DNA from: Strigamia acuminata
Taxonomy: Eukaryota; Arthropoda; Chilopoda; Geophilomorpha; Linotaeniidae
Reading direction: 5' to 3'
Assembly (NCBI GenBank): GCA_949358305.1
Contig: OX442322.1
Span: 8,680,001 to 8,744,000 of the forward strand
DNA: 64,000 bases
A program made the position numbers and the translations under genes. The notes beneath the pieces were generated by a model, which was not told the DNA's origin, made no database searches, and saw only the letters and a list, made by a program, of their open reading frames with translations. This document shows, one piece after another, positions 19,523-29,261 of this stretch; within the stretch, counting starts at the first letter, position 1; the number at the start of each line of letters is the position of its first letter.

Positions 19523-22500
19523 TCACATGTCAAAGATGTGTCCACACAATTCAGTCAAACGTGGTCGGGCTAACCACTTGGTTAATAAATCGGCCACGTT
19601 CAGTCTTCCAGAAACGTGCCGGATGTCGAAGACCTTGCTTTCATACAGATCGCGTAAATAATGAAAGCGAACCTCGATGTGTTTGTTCGCTTTATTTTCT
19701 ACGCGGTTCTTGCTATATTGTATCGCCGCTGTGCTATCAGCTAAGACACAGGGCTGCAAATTCCCAAAGTAGTCGAACATTACCGACATGTTGAAGAGCC
19801 TCTTAAGCCATATCAGTTCCCTGACGCCATCAACGATGGCCACAAACTCTGACTCCATCACGGATAACGTGGTCATCTTCTGCTTTCTACATGACCACGA
19901 AACCGGAACACCGCCCAGGAAAACTACATGACCTCCGAAACTCCTTCGTTGGTCTACATCAGTAGCGTATGACGCATCGGTAAATACCGTTAGCAAAGCG
20001 CTTTTGCATCTCGAGAGATCAATACAATAATCCTCAGTACTTTTCAGGTACCTGAGTACCTGCAATAACATATTAATATGTCTCTGAGAATGTCGCTCGT
20101 TGTATTGGGAGAGCACAATGGTGGAAAATAGTATATCTGGTCTGGTTCGCGACGCCAAAAACAGAAGACTACCAACCAGCGATCTATAGGGGAACACGGT
20201 GTCAAGTTGTTCATCCTTTTTCACCCCCATTATCATAGTACCTACAGCCCCAGGTAAATGAACTTTATGCGACCCATCGATTTTAAAATGGTTGCATAAT
20301 CTCTCGATATATTTGCGCTGATGCACTAAGATCTTGCCATTCACACGCGTAAATTCTATGCCTAGTAAAAGGGTCACTGGCCCAAGGTTTACCATTTGAA
20401 AGTGTTCTGTAATCCAGGACAGGACATCTTTCTCGATCTTTTCGTTGCGTGAAAAGATGACTAAGTCATCGACATACACGACTAAAACTACATCTCTGTC
20501 CATGCAATAAACGCAGTTGAAACCAGGGACCGGTTTAAATCCTATGTGCAACAGTCTGTCGTGCAACTTTTCGAACCACATACGGCCCGACTGATGCAGG
20601 CCGTATAAAGCTTTGTAAAGCTTCCAGCACTTGCCGACATTCTGCGGCGTTTGAAACCCTTTTGGAATTCCCATGTATTGGACTTCGTCCAAGTCTCCAT
20701 AGAGATATGCGGCTTTTATATCCGCATGTGTGTCTCTCCAATTCATGAGAACAACCAATATGCAAAATAACACCAAGATAACAACAAAATTCACCACAGG
20801 TGAGAACACCTCGGTAAAATCTATACCCGGTCGCTGTTTGAAACCTTGGGCGACCAGTCTCGCTCGATGACGTCTTATTTCCCCGGTATTATCTCTCTTG
20901 ATCTTATAGATCCATTTGCTGCCTAGCAATTGTTGGTCTTTCTCACAATCAACCTCTTCATATACCTTTCTTTCATTAAATATGTCAATTTCTTCTTGCA
21001 TTGCGCCAACCCATTCGGACTTTCGCTCGCCTTTTATAGCCTCCTCGTAGGTGTTGGGCTCAAGCGCACAACAACCCGCAAAACCCGCAAATGGGTTCGG
21101 AAGTTCTTCATTTTGAGTTTTCCCTGAGAAATCAAACAGATCTGCCTCAAACTCGTATCCGTTTTCTTGGCACCAATGCAATGCCTCAATTCTGCTGCGG
21201 AGCCTTTTCTTATTCGGCGCTACATAATGCGCATAGGTTGTCCCAGCATCCCTTCCTGTTTGTCTAACATATGGTTTAATATCCCAATCACTCATGTTCA
21301 ATTTTAACAAAGGAACACCCCCAACTGCTACAGCCTCTTGACCCCCTCTTACGTTTGGAGAAGCTAACAGTGCTTCTTGGAAAACCTCTTCATCATCACT
21401 GACTTCGTCAGTTGGTTCTCCAGTAAATTCAATCAGTTTTGGTTTCTTAAAAACCAGGGGTTTAGGGGTTGTTGGTAATGGGGGCTTACCAAGTGTCAAA
21501 TCCACAGCTGGTGGAAGCGGCTTTAAAACAGGTGGCACGGCTTGTTGGACAGGTAAACCCTGAATTGGGGGAACTTGACCTGGCAAAATTTGACCTGGTA
21601 TAGGAACAGGTGCTAACCTCACTGGTGTTGGTGCTTCGTCATCTGACTCAAGTCCCAAGTCACTCACATTAAAGTATTCAAAACTTTGTGTCTGTTCCTT
21701 TCCGTTTTTAGGAATGTGGTTCCCCTTCTCGTGCCAATATTCATTTTCATTAACGGTCACGTGTTTTGACCCAAAAATCTTGTTACGTGTTGGGTCCCAT
21801 ATGCGATATCCCTTTGTATCAGTACAATAACCTACAAGGGCTCCAACCCAAGCTCTTGGTTCCAATTTGCTATGTCGTTGTTGGGCAGGGATATGTGTGT
21901 AACATTTTGATCCAATGCATCTTAAATGCCTAACTGAAGCCCTTTTGTTATAAAATACATTATAGGGGGAATGATTATTTAATTTCGGATGTGGGTATAG
22001 GTTTTTAACATAAACAAGAGTTACCGCTAACTCTCCCCACAATCTCTTGGGAAGACCCGTTTCGATTAGCATTGCTCTCACCCCCTCTAAGATTAGGCGG
22101 TTGGCCCGCTCTGCGACAGAATTCATTTCGGGCGAATAGGCATTCGTCCGCTCGCATTTAATTCCTTCTTGTTGAGCATAATCTTCCCATTCTTTGGATA
22201 CAAACTCACCCCCTCGGTCAGTTCGTATCGCTTTGACCTTTTTAGATGTCGTACGTTCAATCTCTCTTTGCCAAATCTTAAAAATCCCTAATACATCACT
22301 TTTCTTTTTCATGATGTATATCCACATAAAGCGTGAATAATCGTCCACTATAAGTAGGAAATAACTCCCACCCCCAAGGGTTTTAGTTTGGCTTGCTCCC
22401 CAAACGTCCATATGGACAAGGTCTAATATGCCTTTGGTCAAAATTTGTCCAATCGGAAGAAACCCCGCACGCGTCTTTTTCGCTCTTATGCACGCGTCAC

Positions 22501-22624
22501 ACGGGTCCATGTCTTTATTAGACAATTTCACTCCAAAAATATCTGTTGACTTTTCCATGTCAACAATACCCTTCGTGTGTAAATGTGCCATTCGGCCGTG
22601 CCAATAAGTAATGTCTAACGCTGT
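19523..22624 (-). CDS. pol: Copia Pol: pre-integrase, integrase, RT, RNase H
   Basis: Ty1/Copia-order polyprotein. The frame opens at 22624, just after an in-frame TAG at 22625-22627, and first reads a GAG-pre-integrase finger (WHGRMAHLHTKG, then CDAC). Counting from the internal ATG at 22591, the integrase triad is D62 (HMDVWG), D125 (RTDRGGEF) and E161 (NSVAERANR), with DD35E spacing. A Pro/Leu-rich linker follows, then an RVT_2-type RT with KWIYKIK and YVDDLVIF, then the Copia RNase H region with ADSTAAI and NKHIEVRFHYLRD. No internal stop is seen to 19523. It is out of frame with the upstream gag-protease because of the inserted tRNA/LTR segment, so as it stands it would need a frameshift to be made. 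Confidence 0.92.
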   Translation of the reverse strand, partial: TALDITYWHGRMAHLHTKGIVDMEKSTDIFGVKLSNKDMDPCDACIRAKKTRAGFLPIGQILTKGILDLVHMDVWGASQTKTLGGGSYFLLIVDDYSRFMWIYIMKKKSDVLGIFKIWQREIERTTSKKVKAIRTDRGGEFVSKEWEDYAQQEGIKCERTNAYSPEMNSVAERANRLILEGVRAMLIETGLPKRLWGELAVTLVYVKNLYPHPKLNNHSPYNVFYNKRASVRHLRCIGSKCYTHIPAQQRHSKLEPRAWVGALVGYCTDTKGYRIWDPTRNKIFGSKHVTVNENEYWHEKGNHIPKNGKEQTQSFEYFNVSDLGLESDDEAPTPVRLAPVPIPGQILPGQVPPIQGLPVQQAVPPVLKPLPPAVDLTLGKPPLPTTPKPLVFKKPKLIEFTGEPTDEVSDDEEVFQEALLASPNVRGGQEAVAVGGVPLLKLNMSDWDIKPYVRQTGRDAGTTYAHYVAPNKKRLRSRIEALHWCQENGYEFEADLFDFSGKTQNEELPNPFAGFAGCCALEPNTYEEAIKGERKSEWVGAMQEEIDIFNERKVYEEVDCEKDQQLLGSKWIYKIKRDNTGEIRRHRARLVAQGFKQRPGIDFTEVFSPVVNFVVILVLFCILVVLMNWRDTHADIKAAYLYGDLDEVQYMGIPKGFQTPQNVGKCWKLYKALYGLHQSGRMWFEKLHDRLLHIGFKPVPGFNCVYCMDRDVVLVVYVDDLVIFSRNEKIEKDVLSWITEHFQMVNLGPVTLLLGIEFTRVNGKILVHQRKYIERLCNHFKIDGSHKVHLPGAVGTMIMGVKKDEQLDTVFPYRSLVGSLLFLASRTRPDILFSTIVLSQYNERHSQRHINMLLQVLRYLKSTEDYCIDLSRCKSALLTVFTDASYATDVDQRRSFGGHVVFLGGVPVSWSCRKQKMTTLSVMESEFVAIVDGVRELIWLKRLFNMSVMFDYFGNLQPCVLADSTAAIQYSKNRVENKANKHIEVRFHYLRDLYESKVFDIRHVSGRLNVADLLTKWLARPRLTELCGHIFDM

Positions 22625-24266
22625 CTACGCGACGAGGGGGTGAGTTTGAGAGCGGGCCAACCGGCACAATTTGTGCTAGTGTTGCAAAACATTGAAAACT
22701 GCTTGAACTCACCTGATTTAAGATCCATAGGCCAACAGTGGTAGCAGAGGATGGTTGCGATCCATCGGCCTCTGGGTTATGGGCCCAGCACGCTTCCACT
22801 GCGCATTCACTCGAGTTAGAATTAGATAAAACGCTATTATCATTAACAACATTAACACTTTCAGTAACACTTGATTGGTTAGTAACCGGACCACTCATGC
22901 TAGGTGTTTCCGCATGCGTCGGAACAACACTTGCATTTACAGAAGGAACCGCAATCTGACAAGAACTCTTGTACATTCTGTCCGACTGACGCATGGCTGT
23001 CAGTATTGGTTCCGTAATCCGTTGTTTGAAAATGACCATTTTCCCTTCACCAACTCGGGTTATATACCCAGCCTCATCAGTGCGACCGAGGGAAATCAAA
23101 TTTTTAGTAAAATTTGGTGCGTAAAACACATTCTTTAATATGAATGGGTGCCCTTGAGATTTATCCCGTGATTCTAGTTTAATATCTCCCACCCCGTCAA
23201 TTTTGGATGAACCCTCACCCAATCGCACTGAATAATTAGAAAGGGGCTTGTAATTCACGAAACCGTGTTTGGTGAAAGTAAAGTGGTCGGTGGCGCCAGT
23301 GTCCACATACCACGCCATGTCTTGCACCCCCGATGATGTAACAAATGAAGACACGGTTGTCGTTGATTGTCCGATGGTCTGTTGAAGCGATGTATAAAAT
23401 CCTTCAAGTTCCTCTGAAGAGCTGACGTTAGCTTTCTTCCCTCGTGCACGTCCTCGACCTTTACTACGTCCACGAGACTGAGAAACGTTCGATGCTGACT
23501 TTGTCGGCACAATCGTAAAGCCCTGTTTCGATGAAGGGCAATCGCGCAAAAAGTGTCCTTTTCCGCCGCAGTTATAGCAAACAATTCCTTTTTGCTGTGA
23601 CCGTTGTGGGTTCGTTGCATAAGCTCCAGATGCAGATGCAGTCGCATCCCCCGGCGCAGTCCCGCCATGGGTCCTGTTATACTCAGCAAGGAGCCTTTCT
23701 TTAACTTTTGCGACCGTAAAGTCGGCTTTGTCCCAGTGGTACACGATGGATTTTAGAGCCTCGTATTCAGGCCCGAGGAAATCCAAATATTGGAACGCGA
23801 TCTCTTTATCCGACAGAGTAATGTCCACGTCCTTTAATTCTAGCGCCTTCCTGTCTACTCTAGAAGTAAACACAACCATGTCGTCTCCCGGAAGCATCTG
23901 GAGTTGTAAAAACTCCCGGCGCAACCTGGCTTGTCGCGCCATCGTAGTGGGCTGGTACGCTGTTTTTAACGCGTCCCACGCTGCCTTTGCTGTTTTATGT
24001 GCAACAGCAACTCCCTTCTGGGCTTCCGTACAGCCGAGACAAATGGAGGAACGTGCACGGGATTCTCGTGCCTGGAAATCACGCTTTTCCTTCGGGGAGG
24101 CCGTTGCGGCCAACGCTGGCTCGGTTCCAATTACGTGAGCCCAAACTCCTTGGTGCTCTAAGTAAAGCTGCATGTCGACGGCCCAAGACTCATAATTTGC
24201 ACCATCTAATTTGCGAATGTTTGCATTAAATGGCTTGGAAAAATCTTCCATCACTTCACTGGCCAT
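22560..24266 (-). CDS. gag: Copia Gag-protease with aberrant C-terminus
   Basis: Gag-protease part of the Copia polyprotein. The start is the ATG at 24266 in good context (ATAATGGCC); the frame runs upstream only through non-ATG codons. It has a Copia Gag (UBN2/DUF4219-like) domain with LDGANYESWAVDMQ near the N-terminus, a CCHC knuckle (CYNCGGKGHFLRDC), a basic stretch and an aspartic protease with WYVDTGATDH. Family-like sequence ends about 22805. Beyond that, the frame translates a tRNA-iMet sequence (22739-22804) and an LTR end (22662-22737), then runs past the start of the pol frame and stops near 22560. The last 80 or so residues are therefore chimeric and unlikely to be functional. Pol overlaps it in a different frame. 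Confidence 0.85.
   Translation of the reverse strand: MASEVMEDFSKPFNANIRKLDGANYESWAVDMQLYLEHQGVWAHVIGTEPALAATASPKEKRDFQARESRARSSICLGCTEAQKGVAVAHKTAKAAWDALKTAYQPTTMARQARLRREFLQLQMLPGDDMVVFTSRVDRKALELKDVDITLSDKEIAFQYLDFLGPEYEALKSIVYHWDKADFTVAKVKERLLAEYNRTHGGTAPGDATASASGAYATNPQRSQQKGIVCYNCGGKGHFLRDCPSSKQGFTIVPTKSASNVSQSRGRSKGRGRARGKKANVSSSEELEGFYTSLQQTIGQSTTTVSSFVTSSGVQDMAWYVDTGATDHFTFTKHGFVNYKPLSNYSVRLGEGSSKIDGVGDIKLESRDKSQGHPFILKNVFYAPNFTKNLISLGRTDEAGYITRVGEGKMVIFKQRITEPILTAMRQSDRMYKSSCQIAVPSVNASVVPTHAETPSMSGPVTNQSSVTESVNVVNDNSVLSNSNSSECAVEACWAHNPEADGSQPSSATTVGLWILNQVSSSSFQCFATLAQIVPVGPLSNSPPRRVDSVRHYLLARPNGTFTHEGYC
22662..22737 (+). repeat. 76-bp Copia LTR terminus, inverted relative to flanking LTRs
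   Basis: Exact reverse complement, by inspection, of 19032-19107 and 27408-27483, ending CCAACA on the plus strand. It lies inside the gag-pol junction, in the opposite orientation to the flanking LTRs, and is followed after one G by a tRNA-complementary sequence. Thus LTR end + spacer + primer site is present, but inverted and displaced. Confidence 0.9.
22739..22804 (-). other. Initiator tRNA-Met-derived sequence with CCA tail (not a gene)
   Basis: On the minus strand it reads through GCGCAGTGGAAGCGTGC, the anticodon region GGGCCCATAACCCAG, a T-arm-like segment and CTCTGCTACCA. This is the eukaryotic initiator tRNA-Met pattern including the post-transcriptional CCA, which nuclear tRNA genes do not encode. 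The acceptor 5' strand is missing or altered, so it cannot fold as a complete tRNA. It abuts the LTR end, as in a minus-strand strong-stop product still joined to its tRNA primer. Confidence 0.8.
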
Positions 24267-26513
24267 TATAAAATTCGTAGCACAAACACAAAAATCACTC
24301 AAAAAACACAACACTTGCAAAATATCACACTTAACCCACCAAAAATTAGGCGAAAAATAATGCAATTCCACCCGGGGTACAGCTCAATAAGTGAGCACAA
24401 CTACCTTGACCAGTCGCTACAAGGGCTTCCGTCCGACACTCCTGGGGTCGCGGGATCGCCCCCTTGCTTCGAGCAAGCCTGGCCAAGAATAGGATGACAC
24501 TAGGCGAATGCCTAAAGGGTGTCAAACAAACAAAAGGGCCCAAACAAAAACTTAATATTATTGACAAATAATTTCGACCCCTAATATACACTATTATGAT
24601 GTGAAGATGGCAAGTTGAGATGATTTCCGTGTTGAAATGCTGTCCCACGCTGAAATACACACGGAAATTGGGCTGACGTGTCTTCCACGTGCACACTTCC
24701 GTGCAAACGTGGGCAAAATCGATGCAAAACGATATTGCGCACTTCCGCGCCTTCGCAATCGCGGTCGTGCGAATTGCGGCTCTTCAGTGTCGAATACACG
24801 TGCGTATTACGTACGCACGGGTTCCCAAAACGTTGCCACGTCGTTCGAGACGTGTAGGACGAACGTTGACCGTTCGTAATGCGAAATATCCGTGTTGATC
24901 GGCGATACACTCGTACGCGGCGAAAAACACTCAAAATCGACGAACTCCGCCGATAAATAGAAGCAAAAAGAGTTAAAACACCTTGCACTGATGTAAATAA
25001 TAAATACAGACACTCGTAGCAACTCACAAGTACCGAAAACCGCTGGAAAACGATGCAGCAAACAGTCCAAACACTTAACAGCTGGGCGGCGCCATCTTGG
25101 ATTTCTCAAAATGTGATCCGGTTTGAAAAGTACAGTTTCACGTGGTTTTAGCACGTGGTTTCGGAAATCCAAGATGGCGGCGCCCACGACTGTACGAGTC
25201 TGAGGCCGTGTTTGGACTGTTTTCAAGTCGACGAGTGGATCCCAGCGCTGGAAATAACAACGTGGGATCACATAAGGAGCCAAGGAAGTTTTTGGAACCG
25301 GTTTGGAGTTGAATCGGATTGTTCTTCGTCGGAAACGAAGCATTTTTCGGCGGCGACGAGTGCAAACATAGTTCGCCAACGTTTAGAGGCTTACCGCACG
25401 TATTAAATACGTGCCCACCGATTTGAAGGCGTTTAGCAAACGTATTTCGGTGGGAAGAGAAGTTTTTCGTGTCCGGGACACGACAAACGAACGGTTGGAA
25501 CTGGTTATGGAGCGACGAGACACGCTGTGAACGAGCGGCGTCGCATTCGACGATAAAGCGTCGAAAACCAGTGAATTTCGATTGGAAATCACGGGAATCA
25601 GTGCCTGGAAAGCAGGAAGGATTGCTAAGAGACGGTAGGAACACAAAATATAATTTATTTGTTGTATTTTTGCCGATTTTCCACCATGATGTGCGGTGCA
25701 GCCAGATCCAAGATGGCGCCGCCCATGCCAAGCTGGTGAAAAAGGACGAGAATCGTTGCCAACGAGTATTTGGAGCATCTCCATCGTTGGATAACGTCGG
25801 GAAGACGTTCTACGGAACAGCGGCTAGTGTTTCGAGAGGTTTTTGGAATTTTTTTCGGCGAACATTTCGATTTTTGGAGCGATTTTTCGCACGCGACGTG
25901 CGAATCGAGATTTTGGAATCACGGATTGGCCCGTACAGGGTATCTGTGCATCGTTGGACCGGTTAAGTCTTGTACCAGGTGTACAAGTGAATTGCAACGG
26001 ATTCCAGCGTTAGGAGCGACGTTTCAGCGACGTCTTCGCGGGATTTGCGACGCAAAAATCCCGCAAATTTCAACGACAACGTGCCAGCATTGTTTTGTTT
26101 ATTTGGGATTGTCGTGAAACTCTGTTATAGTTATTTAAGGTTTTGTTTTGGGGTCCCTTTGTTTGTTCCTTGCCCTTTACTCGGTCGAGTAGCAAGGTCC
26201 TATTTCCTCACAGGCTATTTCTGGCCACCAAGTGTCCCGCGGGCCCAGGAGCACCGGTCGGAACTTGGGAAATACTGTGGTGGAGTTTGTCATCTCACTT
26301 AGTGAGATTAGCCCAAGGGAAGTTGTGCATTTTCTCCTTCATTTTGGTTGGGAAAAATGTTTTTGTGTATTTTCAAAGTGGAAAAGTGTTTCTAGTGAAA
26401 GTGCTACGGTTGAATTTGTGGAAATGTGTTTTGTGCCATCACTAAATTTATTAGTGAGTGTGGTGTGGTTGTGTGGCTCAAGTTTTGTGCACACAGTGTT
26501 TTGTGCAACGAAA
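24267..26513. other. Head-to-head leader/promoter region of the Copia composite
   Basis: Non-coding. The minus-strand leader of gag (about 24270-24560) and the plus-strand leader at about 26130-26330 share diverged blocks (TTTGTTT-GGG-CCCTTTTGTTTG and GATCCCGCGACCCCAGGAG versus GTCCCGCGGGCCCAGGAG). They are therefore two related 5' regions pointing away from each other. Between them an inverted pair GGCGGCGCCATCTTGGATTTC / GAAATCCAAGATGGCGGCGCC lies at 25083-25188. A further GATCCAAGATGGCGCCGCCC lies near 25705. The ORFs crossing this interval are shadows. Confidence 0.6.
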
Positions 26514-27512
26514 ATGTCTGTAACAGACAATGGGAATGCCTGCAGCAAACAAACAATGGACAATACACACAAAGCTCAATTGAAGACGGAAACACACGAA
26601 CAAAGTGTCTCTAACGGACAAACAGTGCGTAACGCACTTGATGAACAATTGAAGAAAATTGGTTCTTTTGAGAAAGAGTATTTGGATTTGAATGCTGATT
26701 TAAATGTGGATAAAATTGCATTATTACTAACCCATTTAATTGATAAGAGCGAATTAACAGACAACATAGATACTGTGATAAAGGGCATGGCTAATTTAAT
26801 CTTAGCAATTAGTAAAATGCGTGTGCAAGAAGAGAAAGCAAATGGGGTTAGTTATGGCAAAGTGCGGGGCACTAGCAGTTTAAATCAGAGCAATGAAATG
26901 GTTGATTCAAATAGAATGTCGGATGACTTGAATGATTTGAGCGTAATCTCAAATGGTGATGTAGGAAACATCAAATCCCAACATGGAAACGGGAATTTAG
27001 AGTTTTTGGACCAAGTTCAAATGAAAGCTAGCAATGGAAATAAGAAATTGAATTTCACCACAGTTAAAAGTGGTAAACCCCTCAATTGGAATAAGAAAAA
27101 TGGGGAAAATAACCAATGTAGGATTGGTAACTTAGAATTTTTGAACCGGGTTCGGAATAGAAAGAGAGAGGGGAACCCAAATAGGAGTGATCTTTTAATA
27201 GAGATTTCAGGGAAATCTAATACGGGTTTGAGTAACCAAAAGTCAAGTATGACAACAGGGATTAAATGGAATGGTCCCCTGAATTCTGGTATTAAAAACC
27301 AGAAAAAGAATTATAAAAATGTGACAAAGCAGAAAGGAGAGTGTAACAAGGACAGGGTCCTTCCATTCTCATTGTGGCATACCCGGATGGGGTATTCGAA
27401 TGGCACCTGTTGGCCTATGGATCTTAAATCAGGTGAGTTCAAGCAGTTTTCAATGTTTTGCAACACTAGCACAAATTGTGCCGCCATCTTTAATATCATG
27501 GAAAACATGTGA
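26514..27512 (+). CDS. Antisense-strand ORF of the Copia composite (332 aa)
   Basis: Runs opposite to gag-pol. The ATG at 26514 has an AAA-ATG-T context and follows a plus-strand leader related to that of the Copia gag; the frame is also open upstream but only through leader sequence. The product is hydrophilic and Asn/Lys/Ser-rich. Residues of about 50-110 are a likely helical segment. There is no zinc knuckle or protease. It ends in SLWHTRMGYSNG, which resembles the start of a Copia pre-integrase finger, just before the LTR. The last 35 or so residues are translated LTR (from 27408). Most likely it is the gag remnant of a second, diverged Copia relative captured in inverted orientation. A working antisense gene is less likely but not excluded. 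Confidence 0.55.
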   Translation: MSVTDNGNACSKQTMDNTHKAQLKTETHEQSVSNGQTVRNALDEQLKKIGSFEKEYLDLNADLNVDKIALLLTHLIDKSELTDNIDTVIKGMANLILAISKMRVQEEKANGVSYGKVRGTSSLNQSNEMVDSNRMSDDLNDLSVISNGDVGNIKSQHGNGNLEFLDQVQMKASNGNKKLNFTTVKSGKPLNWNKKNGENNQCRIGNLEFLNRVRNRKREGNPNRSDLLIEISGKSNTGLSNQKSSMTTGIKWNGPLNSGIKNQKKNYKNVTKQKGECNKDRVLPFSLWHTRMGYSNGTCWPMDLKSGEFKQFSMFCNTSTNCAAIFNIMENM

Positions 27513-27877
27513 GAACAAATGATACATGGTTTGAGGTTATTTCACCTCACAAACTATAAGAAGGACAAATCACTATTGTATTCAATTTGATTTGTCCTGT
27601 ACAATGTTTAAACATAAACAACTTAAAACAGAACAAGTTCTTAATACAAAATGCTCATAAGAGCAGACGACAATTAGACAAATCATTATATAAAGGTAAA
27701 TCAGTTGTGGTAACGAAACACGCATTAGATAAAAAGCAATAACAACTGATCTGCAATTCCGGGACATAATACAATGATAAACTAATCGCGTGACAATCGT
27801 GCTAATCCGGAAACGCACGAAGTAATCTCTACACTATAAAGTCAAGACTGTGACAACATTTGTCCCTAAACTCTATA
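27408..27877 (-). repeat. Copia 5' LTR (470 bp)
   Basis: Pairs with 19032-19501. In sense orientation the sequence after the LTR is G then GTGCCATTCG, not the TGGTAGCAG expected for an iMet primer site. The 5' LTR therefore lacks a recognisable primer site in place. Confidence 0.9.
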
Positions 27878-29209
27878 ATAATATTTCGGTCTTTCATCGC
27901 GTTTGCCTTCTTCTCGCGAAGAGGTGCGATCATGCGATTGTCTCCTTGACGACTCGTCGTCTTTAAGGATGGGCACTGGTTGTTGCCACTCAGTCCCTTG
28001 CGGATTATCTTGCTGTTGGCTTGTGAGAGCTTGCTCTTCATTTCGCCTAGCATTATTAGCGTTGATTAACCGCGTTATCGCATTATTTGTGGCTGAATCG
28101 AGAGCTTGCATGCGGGGCCGAGTTTGTTGTTCTCTGGCCGACGCATCTCTCTTGCGCGGAGTAGCTGGTGTTGCCCTCTCCGGCTGGGGTTTGGGTTTGG
28201 CCTTCGGCGTGCGCTTTGGGTCTCCCTCTAGGCTCTCGTCGGACAGCTCGGATGAACTGACCTCTGGTTTGCGAACGGATTTCGGGTCATCTCGTCGCAA
28301 TCTGGCCATAAATGCTCGCTCTGCTTCTTGTTGCGAGTGGAAAGCATATCGATGTGCTCTCAGGGCTCGGTCAACTATTTCTACCTCCTCGGGAGTAGTC
28401 GGATTGGGCTGGGTTCTGCCGTACTCGAGAGCTTGCGCTTCTCTTTCCGCCAGCTTCCTCCGTCTCTCGCGAATGGCTTGTCGAGCCTCATTCTCTGCAT
28501 CCGCTTCAAATTGAGCGGAATCAACCAATTGTTGAGCGTGTGCACCTTCAACAATGGTGATTTGTGGGGATACACTGTGCGCTTTTAAAGCTGCACGTAC
28601 GATTTGTAACGTTTCGTACACGGTAATCTTCCCCGTCGGAAGGGTGTATCTCACTCCCTCCGCTTGTGCCAACTGCATCGCATCAATCAAGGTGCCCGAG
28701 ACGCTGTAAGGCTGGCTTGAAACACGCTTGACAGAGGACGAGTTGGACTTGTGCCCTTCAGACACTACCGAGGCTGGTCGACTGTGCGTAACTGGCGTGT
28801 TTAGTGCCGAATTAGCGGTCGTATTTGAGGCCGTCTTTTGTATCGGAGACGCTGCTTTCGGACTGCCCACCTCGGTGTCGTGCGTTAGACGAGGCGATTG
28901 GTTACGGGATAAAACCTCGTTTCCGCTCGTCTCGCCGTCACGGTTAGAACGCGGCAGTTTGGAGTGAGATTGCTCTTCACCCCGCTCTGTCTCGTCCAAT
29001 CGCTGCCTCGTCTCGGCGCGAGACGGGTGCGATGCCTCTGATGCGCTTCTACGATCGGGTTTAGGCTTACGCCGTTTTTGCCTCGCTTCGTGCGCTGAGG
29101 CTTTGGGTAAGGGACCTCCAGATCGCAAGTGATAGTCGGCGCCTTTACGACTGCCGGCTCTCTTGTTTGCGTCGGAGTCGGAATCTGTTACTCGGGTATT
29201 ATCTGCCAT
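27878..29209 (-). pseudogene. gag: Gypsy gag, N-terminal segment (split by Copia)
   Basis: The first 444 codons of the Gypsy Gag, from ATG 29209 (context GCAAGAAATGGC; an upstream in-frame GTG at 29236 is not a plausible start) to the Copia insertion point. The product is highly charged. It has a basic N-terminus, Ser/Pro-rich linkers and a helical, Arg/Glu/Ala-rich segment (about 28360-28530), then Lys/Pro-rich tails. No standard Gag capsid signature occurs here; it lies in the second segment. Discounting 19032-27877 and one duplicated ATAAT leaves the frame continuous with 17275-19026. The full Gag would be about 1027 residues, unusually long for Ty3/Gypsy. Confidence 0.85.
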
Positions 29210-29261
29210 TTCTTGCTTTGGGTATGATGTAATCACAGGTTAGAATCAGTTATTCAACTTG

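Larger units (their letters stand above)
19032..27877 (-). mobile_element. Ty1/Copia-type composite element inserted in Gypsy gag
   Basis: An 8846-bp unit flanked by two 470-bp LTRs that look identical, and by a 5-bp duplication ATAAT (19027-19031 and 27878-27882). Minus-strand gag-protease and pol lie between 19523 and 24266. The 5' third (24267-27407) is unusual: head-to-head leaders and a plus-strand ORF running toward the 5' LTR. No iMet-type primer site follows the 5' LTR. Instead, an inverted LTR end plus a tRNA-iMet sequence lies inside the gag-pol junction. Because one duplication flanks the whole unit, the rearranged interior was probably integrated as such. Confidence 0.9.

Noticed and set aside
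22739-22804. Functional initiator tRNA-Met gene
   Set aside because: The 5' acceptor strand is missing or altered, a CCA tail is present in the DNA, and it is embedded in a gag frame next to an LTR end. It is a retro-copy, not a gene.
24581-25966. Overlapping ORFs on both strands of the Copia leader region
   Set aside because: They overlap each other in several frames, lack motifs and lie in promoter/leader sequence.
22662-27407. Simple inversion of one internal block as the explanation of the Copia composite
   Set aside because: Re-inverting the block would put gag-protease antisense to pol and still leave duplicated LTR and leader sequence. A single inversion does not restore a normal element.
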